Origin: Chloroflexota bacterium
GTDB taxonomy: Bacteria > Chloroflexota > Anaerolineae > Anaerolineales > UBA4823
Reading direction: 5' to 3'
Assembly: GCA_030636125.1 (NCBI GenBank)
Contig: DAOVXM010000130.1
Coordinates: 1 to 7,204, forward strand
Length of the DNA stretch: 7,204 nt
Each line of letters begins with the position of its first letter. Position 1 is the first letter of the stretch. The notes below the pieces were generated by a model. That model was not told the origin of the DNA and ran no database searches. It saw only the letters and a program-made list of their open reading frames with translations. Positions 1 through 5,478 of the stretch are shown piece after piece. Both the position numbers and the translations under genes were made by a program.

Positions 1-209
1 ATAAAACCGGCTGCGGTCAGGATGATGACGATTTGCCAAGAGCCGGAGAACGGTTCTATGGCTGGCTGTCCGGGCCACAATAATTTAAGACCCAAATTCA
101 TCAGATAGTTAAAAAACAGCACACTCAGGGCTGTCAGCATCCCTATAAGTACCCCCCAACCGAATTTCACCCAATATTCTTTAGAACTGGCAAACCCTTT
201 ATTCTGCAT
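1..209 (-). CDS. Membrane protein N-terminus, possibly ClC-family chloride channel (partial)
   Basis: Only the first 69 codons are in the window; the gene continues past the left edge. The ATG at 209-207 has an AGGAG site 6 nt upstream. The protein starts with a short polar segment (MQNKGFASSKEYW), then a hydrophobic helix at about residues 18-45 that ends in NLGLKLLWP, then a loop with FSGSW, then a second hydrophobic stretch (QIVIILTAAGF). A first helix ending in a G-x-x-L-W-like turn, followed by a loop and a second helix beginning the conserved core, resembles the start of ClC-type voltage-gated chloride channels and Cl-/H+ antiporters. The selectivity-filter motifs lie outside the window, so the family call is a pattern match only. 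It could be another polytopic membrane protein. That it is a coding region is fairly sure; the family is not. Confidence 0.55.
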   Translation of the reverse strand, partial: MQNKGFASSKEYWVKFGWGVLIGMLTALSVLFFNYLMNLGLKLLWPGQPAIEPFSGSWQIVIILTAAGF

Positions 210-420
210 AATTCACTCCTGTGTGGATAAGTCTGAAAACCATATTCAGGACTGGTAATCCTCTTCGCTGTCTGGCGATAATCTCTTGTCTGTCGTTCGG
301 AGCGGCTGAGAACTTCATTCAGCGAAGGTGGAGAATCTCATTTCAATAGATGCCAGACTTCTTTGGTGTTTAATTCACTAGACTTAACTACGAAGCCTGG
401 CATCTGTTTTGCGGGCTATC
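210..420. other. Intergenic region with a long inverted repeat
   Basis: No gene is seen. This gap separates the small His-cluster gene from the ClC-like gene, both on the minus strand. It holds an imperfect inverted repeat: AGATGCCAG (348-356) pairs with CTGGCATCT (397-405), and after one A/C mismatch CTTC (358-361) pairs with GAAG (392-395), leaving a loop of about 30 nt. On the plus strand the right arm is followed by GTTTT; on the minus strand no T-run follows, so it is a poor intrinsic terminator for the genes as oriented. It could be a transcript-end structure or a protein-binding site. Confidence 0.4.
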
Positions 421-771
421 TTACAAGGGACAGATAAGCAGCCGGGTGCCGTTAGCCAGTTCCACAACGACCGCTTCAACGGTCTGGGTGCTGACCCCGG
501 TTATGGCTGCTGTACCTTTCCCGTTGGTGTTCACGGCGGTGACTGTTGCTGCGGGTATGTTCACTGTACTTGGGCTGTGAGCATGTTCATGATGATCGTT
601 ATTATCCGGTTCGACCTCCACGCGCCACTCGGGTGGTATCGGGATTGGTCCGTAAAGATTGGGGTCCTGTTCGGCCTTGGTGGGCGGCGCACCTTCCGGT
701 CGCGTCACTGCCGGTACGGTCTCTTCATAAGTTGGTCGTGGTTCGAATTGTGCAAATTGTGAAAAACACAT
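421..771 (-). CDS. Small hypothetical protein with a histidine cluster, coupled to the MBL hydrolase
   Basis: This is a 116-residue protein I do not recognise. The ATG at 771-769 has an AAGGAG site 9 nt upstream that overlaps the TAA stop of the hydrolase gene; the 13-bp gap argues for one transcript and translational coupling. No signal peptide or membrane segment is evident. The N-terminal half is rich in proline and acidic residues (for example GPIPIPPEWRVEVEP, residues 41-55). Residues 58-65 form a cluster with H60, H61, H63 and H65 (NDHHEHAH) that could bind metal. The C-terminal third alternates Thr/Val/Ala and looks beta-rich, ending VVVELANGTRLLICPL. An open frame on the opposite strand over the same bases starts only with TTG and has no ribosome-binding site, so the minus strand is preferred. 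A partner role with the metal-dependent hydrolase is inferred from context alone. Confidence 0.7.
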   Translation of the reverse strand: MCFSQFAQFEPRPTYEETVPAVTRPEGAPPTKAEQDPNLYGPIPIPPEWRVEVEPDNNDHHEHAHSPSTVNIPAATVTAVNTNGKGTAAITGVSTQTVEAVVVELANGTRLLICPL

Positions 772-784
772 AATCCAATTCTCC

Positions 785-1972
785 TTATTCTATGCCGTGC
801 TTTTTCTTGAAAGCCGCCAGCTCGGGCCCGACGGCCTTTTCAACCAGGTCGCTTAACATGCCCTCGTTGATGAACTTCGAACGCGGGGTTAGCTTTGAGC
901 GATCTGGTTTTTCCGGCTTTGAGGCAGGCGCCGCCGGCCAGGTTGAGGGATTAACAATCGCCTCGCGCACCCGGATTTTATCTTTTGTGACGTTGAAGAC
1001 GATCAAATCGCTCACCATCGTCAGTGGTCCGTCGTAGGTTTCGCGGATCTGCTCGTAAACGTCATAGCGGGTGTCGAAGTCGTTGTAGAAGTGGTAGGCG
1101 ACCGCCATGCGTGGCTTGACTTCGGTCATCACGGCCCCAAAGGCGGATGGCGCAGTGTGGACGTGGATTGCGACGTTGATCGCTGTATTGGGATCAAATT
1201 TATACTGCTCAACCAGTTGGTCCATAGTCGGGAAGCACTCGTGGACGGCCAGGTCGGCTCCTTTCGCGTACTCCACAAACCATTTGTTTGGATAAGTGTC
1301 GCCGCCGAAGATGAATTTCAGCCCATTCCACTCCAGGCTGTAGCTTACAGAGCCGTCTATTGCGTGCACGGCTGGGAATGAGCGCACGGTGACATCGTTC
1401 TCCTGGAACACGACATGGTTCTCACCCCGGTAATCGAACTCGTGCACCTGTAGTTCTCCGCCACCACCGGGGATTTCTCCCAGCCGGCTGGTGATATCCC
1501 ACATCATGGAAGTTTTCATACCTTCGATGGCGGCCTTGGTACCCAGTTCCGGCTTGTCTCCGTTGGGACCCCAGATGCGCAGAGGTCCGTGACGACCGCC
1601 AGTCCAGCCGCCGATCCATAACGCCAGCACATCGGCAAAGTGATCCTGGTGCAGGTGGCTGATAAAAACCTTGTCCACCCAGTCGTAAGGGATTTCCAGC
1701 GAGCCCAGGTTGGCTACTGATTCCGACCCGCAGTCGAAAATGAATTTATCGCCGTTGCCCAGTTCCACCAGGATGGAGGCGGAAGCTTGTTTTTTGCGGG
1801 CGTTGGGCATTCCGCTGCCCAGGATGATCACGCGCATCTCGTCTGGGCCGATATCCTCCGTATTGGGGAAATAGCCGGTATGGTCAGCGCGCGCCTTGGT
1901 TGGATCTAGTTCCACCCAATCGCCGCCTGAATGATGTGCTACTAAACCGTGTTTTCTTTCTTTCTCAGTCAT
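785..1972 (-). CDS. Metallo-beta-lactamase-fold hydrolase (RNase Z/arylsulfatase-like subgroup)
   Basis: The 395-residue protein has the hallmarks of a zinc-dependent MBL-fold hydrolase. The first beta-strand region carries LGSGMPN (51-57), followed by the HxHxDH motif at H106, H108, D110 and H111 (SHLHQDH). Further ligand candidates are H203 (PAVHAIDGS), D225 (GGDTYPN) and a late histidine, H272 (HVHTAPS) or H294. This spacing resembles the RNase Z/ElaC and lactonase-like branch rather than class B beta-lactamases. There is no signal peptide, so it is probably cytoplasmic. An N-terminal extension of about 45 residues and a charged Pro/Lys-rich C-terminal tail (about 345-395) flank the domain. 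The ATG at 1972 has AAGGAG 7 nt upstream. Proteins of this length and layout are sometimes labelled GntH-like (guanitoxin pathway) in databases; nothing else here supports that pathway. The fold is sure; the substrate is unknown. Confidence 0.9.
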   Translation of the reverse strand: MTEKERKHGLVAHHSGGDWVELDPTKARADHTGYFPNTEDIGPDEMRVIILGSGMPNARKKQASASILVELGNGDKFIFDCGSESVANLGSLEIPYDWVDKVFISHLHQDHFADVLALWIGGWTGGRHGPLRIWGPNGDKPELGTKAAIEGMKTSMMWDITSRLGEIPGGGGELQVHEFDYRGENHVVFQENDVTVRSFPAVHAIDGSVSYSLEWNGLKFIFGGDTYPNKWFVEYAKGADLAVHECFPTMDQLVEQYKFDPNTAINVAIHVHTAPSAFGAVMTEVKPRMAVAYHFYNDFDTRYDVYEQIRETYDGPLTMVSDLIVFNVTKDKIRVREAIVNPSTWPAAPASKPEKPDRSKLTPRSKFINEGMLSDLVEKAVGPELAAFKKKHGIE

Positions 1973-2158
1973 TTTTTTCTCCTTATCGTATCGTTTCTAT
2001 ATGCAATTTTCTAACTTCAACAGCGTTCAGCAATTAGCTGACAGCTTTACCATACAACCACATTCGTAAAAGTGGTGGTTTGGGATACAATTATTTTCTT
2101 TACAAATATTTGTCCTCCTTCTATTCGTTTATTCGTATAAAATTTCCTTGTACAGAGC
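1973..2158. other. Intergenic gap with small inverted repeats and an orphan Shine-Dalgarno
   Basis: This 186-bp gap lies between the TRIC-like gene and the MBL gene, both read on the minus strand. It contains two small inverted repeats: TCAGC/GCTGA around AATTA (2027-2041), and AACCAC with GTGGTT flanking the bases near 2056-2080. Neither has a T-run downstream on the minus strand. A perfect AAGGAGG at 2120-2114 (minus) has no ATG or GTG at proper distance. No promoter for the MBL gene could be confidently assigned. Confidence 0.4.
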
Positions 2159-2947
2159 TTATTCCTGCGGCGGTTCTTCCCAGGAAGGCTCCCATCCGGG
2201 CTGCATCTTCTCTTTGAGGGTCTCTCGATTTGGCTGCCCTTTGAATAACCAGGCGGGAATACCTCTGGGCATGGGTTCTTCCCATCCATACCAGGTAGCC
2301 GCCACGCGGAACACGAACCCAATTAAGAAGGCGATCAGAGTTGCTGGGACAAGTCCCAATGCCAGCGCCCAGGGTGCTCCAAACGCCCCTGCTCTGAGCA
2401 AGAAAAAGCTGAGCGATGTGATCACGGCTGTGCCGATAGACCGCTCGCCCTGCACGAGTTGCTTAGCGGGCACACCACTGGTGATGTCAATCAGGTAGCG
2501 GCCAGCGGTGGGACCAACCACGCCCAGGGCGATAGCTCCCAGCAAGGGCCACCCGGCCTGCAGACCCTTCTCTACGCCCACGACCGCATACCAGGGCAGT
2601 GAGAAGGAGGTCATGAATTGGTAGAAGGTCTCGCGGAATGTCTGACCCTTGCCCCAGGCGAGGTATAAACCCAGGATCCAGGCCAGGATTATCAGGATCA
2701 GGTACCAGGGGTTGGTCCAGGAACCGGGAACTTCGTTCAGCAGAACATCGCGCGTGGTGCCCCCGCCGATGCCGCCGAATAGCGCCATCACAAGTATGCC
2801 AACGGCAGTGAAATATTTACGCCGGTAGTGGTCAGGTCGCTGCGCCAGCAATGCGCCGTTCAGCCCATTCGTGGCGGCGGCAATCAGGTCAATGTACAAG
2901 AAAGCGCCAGGTGTCAAGAAAGCCATTAAGTATCCAATTAGATTCAT
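2159..2947 (-). CDS. TRIC/UPF0126-type membrane channel or transporter
   Basis: This 262-residue polytopic membrane protein has about seven hydrophobic segments. The first half carries the hallmark of the bacterial TRIC-channel/UPF0126 (YicG-like) family: G58-G-I-G-G-G-T-T-R-D-V-L-L70, followed by a VPGSW/NPWY loop. A degenerate second copy follows at about 142-160 (GVVGPTAGRYLIDITSGVP), consistent with the internal repeat of this family. Family members are implicated in monovalent cation permeation or glycine transport; which applies here cannot be read from sequence. E. coli members are about 205 residues, so this one has an extra C-terminal tail (about 219-262) rich in Trp, Pro, Glu and Lys, probably cytosolic. 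The ATG at 2947-2945 has AAGGAG 6 nt upstream. It lies 186 bp upstream of the MBL gene on the same strand, so cotranscription is possible but not shown. Confidence 0.82.
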   Translation of the reverse strand: MNLIGYLMAFLTPGAFLYIDLIAAATNGLNGALLAQRPDHYRRKYFTAVGILVMALFGGIGGGTTRDVLLNEVPGSWTNPWYLILIILAWILGLYLAWGKGQTFRETFYQFMTSFSLPWYAVVGVEKGLQAGWPLLGAIALGVVGPTAGRYLIDITSGVPAKQLVQGERSIGTAVITSLSFFLLRAGAFGAPWALALGLVPATLIAFLIGFVFRVAATWYGWEEPMPRGIPAWLFKGQPNRETLKEKMQPGWEPSWEEPPQE

Positions 2948-2980
2948 GTTATGCTCCTTTTTAAGATATAAAATGAATTC

Positions 2981-3223
2981 TTAAGCTCTTGGGTAAATCC
3001 ACTTGTGCAGCAGGTTTGGAAAACATCTCCGGCTCCTATTACAAGCTGCAACCCCCCTTAGATAAGTGGTTTTAGTCGCTGTCACGTGGGTCCCGCTTCG
3101 TCCCGCGATATCGAGATTGTGGATGAAATCTAAGAAAATTTCGATGATTTTCACCTCCTGGTCCTTCACTTCCTCAATCGTGATCTGCCCCCAATATTTG
3201 TACCACTCACAATGATAATTCAG
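2981..3223 (-). pseudogene. Possible gene remnant or unrecognised short ORF without a good start
   Basis: The frame is open from about 3318 down to a stop at 2981. Between the CTG at 3223 and about 3075 the translation looks protein-like, with aromatic and amphipathic runs such as LNYHCEWYKYWGQITIEEV and then IIEIFLDFIHNLDIAG; after that it becomes low in pattern (RSGTHVTATKTT...). No ATG is present. The only GTG near the middle (3169) sits directly after a GAGGAA with no spacing. An AGGAGGTG at about 3159-3152 has only ATC downstream where an ATG would fit. I recognise no family. It may be a decayed gene, a gene with an odd start, or chance. Confidence 0.25.
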
Positions 3224-3291
3224 TCTGGGGAATTCGGGAAGGTTGAATTTTAAATGTTGCTGGAGATGGTGGCCGGTAGCCGGCGGGGACG

Positions 3292-3387
3292 CCGGCTGGA
3301 TAAGGGTATTAGATTCCGGTTAGATCAGGGGAGGGGAGGCTGGCTGGATTAGGGGATTGGGTGCCGGCTTTATCGAGAGGGAGGGAA
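3292..3387. repeat. Four degenerate 24-bp G-rich tandem repeats
   Basis: Four consecutive 24-bp units lie at 3292-3315, 3316-3339, 3340-3363 and 3364-3387. Each begins with CCGG or CTGG, then a GGAT/AGAT/TTAT-like core, then a G-run of AGGG(G) type; the tails are more variable. The shared head is roughly CCGGCTGGATNAGGGG. A shorter related segment (CCGGTAGCCGGCGGGGACG, 3273-3291) precedes the first unit. Although 24 bp equals eight codons, stop codons interrupt the frames inspected, so a coding role is unlikely. Confidence 0.55.
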
Positions 3388-3426
3388 GGGGGAAGTCACA
3401 GGGGAAAACAAGGGGGTCCCAGTTCC

Positions 3427-3454
3427 TTGACAAAGCTGGTCTTTTAGATATAAT
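3427..3454 (+). promoter_or_regulatory. Consensus sigma-70/A promoter of the T-box/trpB2 unit
   Basis: A perfect -35 hexamer TTGACA (3427-3432) and a perfect -10 hexamer TATAAT (3449-3454) are separated by 16 bp. The predicted transcription start is near 3461-3463. It stands just upstream of the T-box leader and directly downstream of a G-rich tract. Such a strong constitutive promoter fits control exerted afterwards by transcription attenuation. Confidence 0.9.
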
Positions 3455-3561
3455 CCAACCCAATAAAATACACAAAAACTTTGATAAGGACTAGTAGACG
3501 CTGAAACGATGGCACAGAGAGCGGGGGCAGGTGAGAATCCCGCCCGTACGACAGCGGCGAA

Positions 3562-3564
3562 TGG
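3562..3564 (+). promoter_or_regulatory. T-box specifier codon TGG (Trp)
   Basis: TGG follows GAA and precedes ACC, on the 3' side of the stem I internal loop opposite AGTAG. This is where the specifier pairs with the tRNA anticodon CCA. The assignment is backed independently by the TGGC bulge, which matches the acceptor end expected for tRNA-Trp. Confidence 0.88.
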
Positions 3565-3784
3565 ACCTTGGAGTTGCAGGGCGAAAGACTACCACCGAGA
3601 TGATTTGTTGTCGAGTAGCCCGTGCCGGAGTTGCCACCGTTATCAGGGCAAAGGGTATAAGTGATTTAGTCGGAAATCTTTAGTCGTTAGCAATTACTGA
3701 GTGACTATTGGATGAAAAGACTAAAAGACCAATGGACTTGTTTCTGAATCACCGTACTCGCAACGAGTGAGGCTGGTCTCTTTC

Positions 3785-3812
3785 CCCTGTCGCAGCACCG
3801 ACAGGGTTTTTT
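3785..3812 (+). terminator. Stem III hairpin followed by a T-run (terminator-like)
   Basis: CCCTGTCG (3785-3792) and CGACAGGG (3799-3806) form a perfect 8-bp stem around CAGCAC, followed at once by TTTTTT (3807-3812). By position it is T-box stem III, just upstream of the antiterminator. By form it also meets the criteria for an intrinsic terminator, which would cut transcription before the antiterminator is made. Confidence 0.55.
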
Positions 3813-3830
3813 GTTAAGGACGGTCTAACC

Positions 3831-3864
3831 GAGGTGGCACCACGGACGAAATGCGTTCGTCCTC
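3831..3864 (+). promoter_or_regulatory. T-box antiterminator
   Basis: Helix A1 pairs GAGG (3831-3834) with CCTC (3861-3864). The 7-nt bulge TGGCACC (3835-3841) matches the universal T-box bulge. Helix A2 pairs ACGGAC (3842-3847) with GTTCGT (3855-3860) around a 7-nt loop. TGGC (3835-3838) would pair with the tRNA 3' end GCCA; the C at the variable position demands discriminator base G73, as in bacterial tRNA-Trp. Confidence 0.9.
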
Positions 3865-3883
3865 AATAGGATGGGCGCATTTT
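3849..3883 (+). terminator. T-box-controlled attenuator terminator
   Basis: AAATGCG (3849-3855) pairs with CGCATTT (3876-3882), continued inward by TTCGTCCT (3856-3863) with AGGATGGG (3868-3875, three G-T pairs), closed by CAAT. The 15-bp hairpin uses bases 3855-3864 that the antiterminator also needs, so the two structures exclude each other. The T-run (TTTT, then AATT) is short, so termination may be incomplete. Confidence 0.8.
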
Positions 3884-3904
3884 AATTCTGTATATGGAGG
3901 TCTT

Positions 3905-4018
3905 ATGGAAGATTGTACACGGAACACCCCGTTTTCGGACTTGGATACAAAATTCGAATCGGATTATTTTCGGAAGAGGTTTATTAAAACTATTAGTAAT
4001 GAACTAAGAAAGGAGTAA
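3905..4018 (+). CDS. 37-residue small ORF between the T-box and trpB2
   Basis: The ATG at 3905 follows GGAGG (3896-3900) by 4 nt, and the frame runs 37 codons to TAA (4016-4018). The peptide begins [10 protein letters not shown] and ends ISNELRKE; it is charged, has one cysteine and no tryptophan. It lies after the T-box terminator, so it is made only when the T-box reads through. Its last codons (AAG GAG) carry the trpB2 ribosome-binding site, and its stop is 5 nt before the trpB2 ATG, so the two genes should be translationally coupled. It is not a classical Trp-codon leader peptide. It could be a real small protein, a coupling device, or a fortuitous frame; I recognise no family. Confidence 0.5.
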   Translation: MEDCTRNTPFSDLDTKFESDYFRKRFIKTISNELRKE

Positions 4019-4023
4019 AAAAA

Positions 4024-5391
4024 ATGAATACAAAAACTCGTTATTTGCTCGACGAATCGGATCTACCTAAGTCTTGGTACAACATCAATGCAGACATGCC
4101 AGTTCCACCGACGCCGGTCTTGCACCCGCAAACGAAGGAACCGGTGACTCCAGAATTCCTCAGTGTTCTCTTTCCAATGGAGCTCATCAAACAGGAAGTA
4201 AGCACGGAGAGGTACATCGATATACCGGAAGAGGTGCGCGAGATCTATAAATTATGGCGACCGACTCCCCTCATACGAGCCAGGCGCTTGGAACAGGCAT
4301 TAGATACCCCCGCACATATTTACTTCAAAAACGAAGGAACATCTGCTGCAGGGAGTCACAAGCCGAATACGGCTGTAGCTCAGGCGTATTACAACAAGAA
4401 TGAGGGCGTTAAGGCGTTGACTACCGAAACTGGCGCTGGTCAATGGGGATCTGCTCTTTCATTAGCTTGTAATTTATTCGACTTGGACCTTGAAGTCTAT
4501 ATGGTAAAAATTTCCTACAACCAGAAGCCATACCGCCGGGTGATGATGGAGACTTATGGAGCCCAGGTCTTCGCCAGTCCAACAGACCGTACGAACTTCG
4601 GTCGTAGTTTATTGGCAGAAGATCCTGACAACCCTGGATCTTTGGGCATTGCTATTTCCGAAGCAGTGGAAACGGCGGCAACGTCTAACGGTAGGAAAAA
4701 ATACAGTCTGGGTTCTGTGCTCAACCATGTCTTGTTGCACCAAACTGTGGTCGGTGAGGAGACCCTGAAGCAAATGGATCTGGCAGGAGAATATCCGGAT
4801 GTGGTCATCGGATGTGTTGGGGGTGGTTCGAATTACTCCGGCTTGGCTTATCCATTTATGCGCCAGAATCTGTTAGAAGATCGACGTACACGTTTTGTGG
4901 CAGTTGAACCAACCGCTACGCCCACTCTAACAAAAGGGTTATACGCTTTCGACTATGGGGATACAGCCAAAATGGCTCCGATTGTAAAGATGTTTACATT
5001 GGGTCACCGTTTTGTACCGCCGCCGATCCATGCAGGTGGGTTGAGGTACCATGGAATGGCGCCCAGCCTTTGCGCACTATACGATGCCGGTTACATTGAA
5101 GCTGTTGCTGTTCCCCAATTGCCAACATTTGAAGCCGCAGTTTTATTCGCACGCAGCGAAGGTATCATCCCGGCGCCAGAAACTGCACACGCAATCCGGG
5201 TTGCGATTGATGAAGCCTTGGATGCCAAAGAAAAGGGTGAGGAAAGGGTGATCCTCTTCAACTTTTCAGGACATGGGAACTTTGACATGACAGCCTACCA
5301 GGCTTACTTGAGTGGGGAGCTAGTGCATTATGAGTATCCTGCAGAAGCTGTTAAAGAAGCCATGAAGGACCTGCCGGAAGTTGCATTTTAG
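4024..5391 (+). CDS. trpB2: Tryptophan synthase beta-like protein, TrpB2 type
   Basis: This PLP enzyme condenses indole with L-serine to give tryptophan. At 455 residues it is longer than classical TrpB1 (about 390-400) and has the TrpB2 N-terminal signature [13 protein letters not shown] (14-26) and LWRPTPL (77-83). The PLP-lysine is K113 in GSHKPNTA (110-117); the catalytic glutamate is E135 in [15 protein letters not shown] (266-270) binds the cofactor phosphate; HAGGLRYHG (336-344) is a TrpB2 hallmark; and SGHGNFD (415-421) faces the pyridine ring. All key residues are present and the gene looks intact. AAGGAG (4010-4015) stands 8 nt before the ATG. Expression is controlled by the upstream tRNA-Trp T-box and ended by the terminator at 5414-5456. 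No trpA lies beside it. TrpB2 enzymes are thought to use free indole, often in salvage, or to pair with a partner encoded elsewhere. Confidence 0.95.
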   Translation: MNTKTRYLLDESDLPKSWYNINADMPVPPTPVLHPQTKEPVTPEFLSVLFPMELIKQEVSTERYIDIPEEVREIYKLWRPTPLIRARRLEQALDTPAHIYFKNEGTSAAGSHKPNTAVAQAYYNKNEGVKALTTETGAGQWGSALSLACNLFDLDLEVYMVKISYNQKPYRRVMMETYGAQVFASPTDRTNFGRSLLAEDPDNPGSLGIAISEAVETAATSNGRKKYSLGSVLNHVLLHQTVVGEETLKQMDLAGEYPDVVIGCVGGGSNYSGLAYPFMRQNLLEDRRTRFVAVEPTATPTLTKGLYAFDYGDTAKMAPIVKMFTLGHRFVPPPIHAGGLRYHGMAPSLCALYDAGYIEAVAVPQLPTFEAAVLFARSEGIIPAPETAHAIRVAIDEALDAKEKGEERVILFNFSGHGNFDMTAYQAYLSGELVHYEYPAEAVKEAMKDLPEVAF

Positions 5392-5413
5392 GCTGATCGT
5401 AATTACTACTGTG

Positions 5414-5456
5414 CCTGCCATACATTTTCATGTAAAATGTATGGCAGGTTGTTTTT
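5414..5456 (+). terminator. Strong intrinsic terminator after trpB2
   Basis: CCTGCCATACATTTT (5414-5428) and AAAATGTATGGCAGG (5434-5448) form a perfect 15-bp stem with a 5-nt loop (CATGT), followed by TTGTTTTT. It sits 22 bp after the trpB2 stop and should end the T-box transcript. The A/T-rich inner part makes it plausible in both directions. It is only 22 bp before the opine dehydrogenase start. Confidence 0.9.
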
Positions 5457-5478
5457 GACAATTGGAGGTGGAGTAATT

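Larger units (their letters stand above)
2948..3426. other. Divergent intergenic region between the TRIC-like gene and the T-box promoter
   Basis: Nearly 480 bp without a confident gene. From left to right it holds the TRIC gene ribosome-binding site; an open minus-strand frame with no convincing start (2981 to about 3318); a GC-rich hairpin (3278-3297) with stem AGCCGGCG/CGCCGGCT and a GGGA loop; degenerate 24-bp G-rich repeats (3292-3387); and G-tracts up to 3416 that end just before the plus-strand promoter. The plus strand is strongly G-rich over 3270-3416, unlike the flanking genes. Confidence 0.6.
3484..3883 (+). promoter_or_regulatory. Tryptophan-specific T-box riboswitch leader
   Basis: The leader contains the conserved T-box elements in order. 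AGTAG (3493-3497) is the 5' side of the specifier-loop S-turn; AGAGA (3516-3520) precedes a GCGGG/CCCGC distal stem (3521-3525 with 3539-3543) whose loop carries GGTGAGAA. The CGCTG/CAGCG helix (3499-3503 with 3552-3556) and AAGG/CCTT (3486-3489 with 3566-3569) enclose the specifier loop, where GAA is followed by TGG (3562-3564) and a purine. TGG is the tryptophan codon. The stem II region includes AGTAGCCCG and ACCGTTATC (3614-3643), stem III is at 3785-3806, and the antiterminator and terminator follow. Uncharged tRNA-Trp would pair with the specifier and the bulge to permit read-through. The leader is longer than many, with about 130 nt between the CCGTTATC element and stem III. Confidence 0.92.

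Noticed and set aside
409..762. Plus-strand open frame opposite the small His-cluster gene
   Set aside because: It starts with TTG and has no ribosome-binding site; the minus frame has an ATG, a good SD and tight coupling to the upstream gene.
2148..2498. Plus-strand open frame opposite the TRIC-like gene
   Set aside because: It overlaps a gene with clear family motifs and lacks a ribosome-binding site; a shadow frame.
2981..3169. Second T-box in the leader of the TRIC-like gene
   Set aside because: A GCGGGACCCACG stretch on the minus strand faintly resembles the T-box sequence, but the TGGN bulge is missing and no stem I motifs or specifier loop were found.
3292..3387. CRISPR array
   Set aside because: The 24-bp units are contiguous and degenerate with no unique spacers between identical repeats, and no cas genes are present.
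3905..4018. Classical trp attenuator leader peptide
   Set aside because: The peptide has no Trp codon and lies after, not before, the terminator; control is through the T-box.
4554..4808. Minus-strand open frame within trpB2
   Set aside because: It is fully inside a well-supported gene with conserved motifs and has no SD; a shadow frame.
5437..5478. Longer opine dehydrogenase starting at the ATG at 5437
   Set aside because: That ATG lies inside the terminator stem and has no SD; the added 14 residues precede the normal Rossmann start, while the 5479 ATG has a strong SD.
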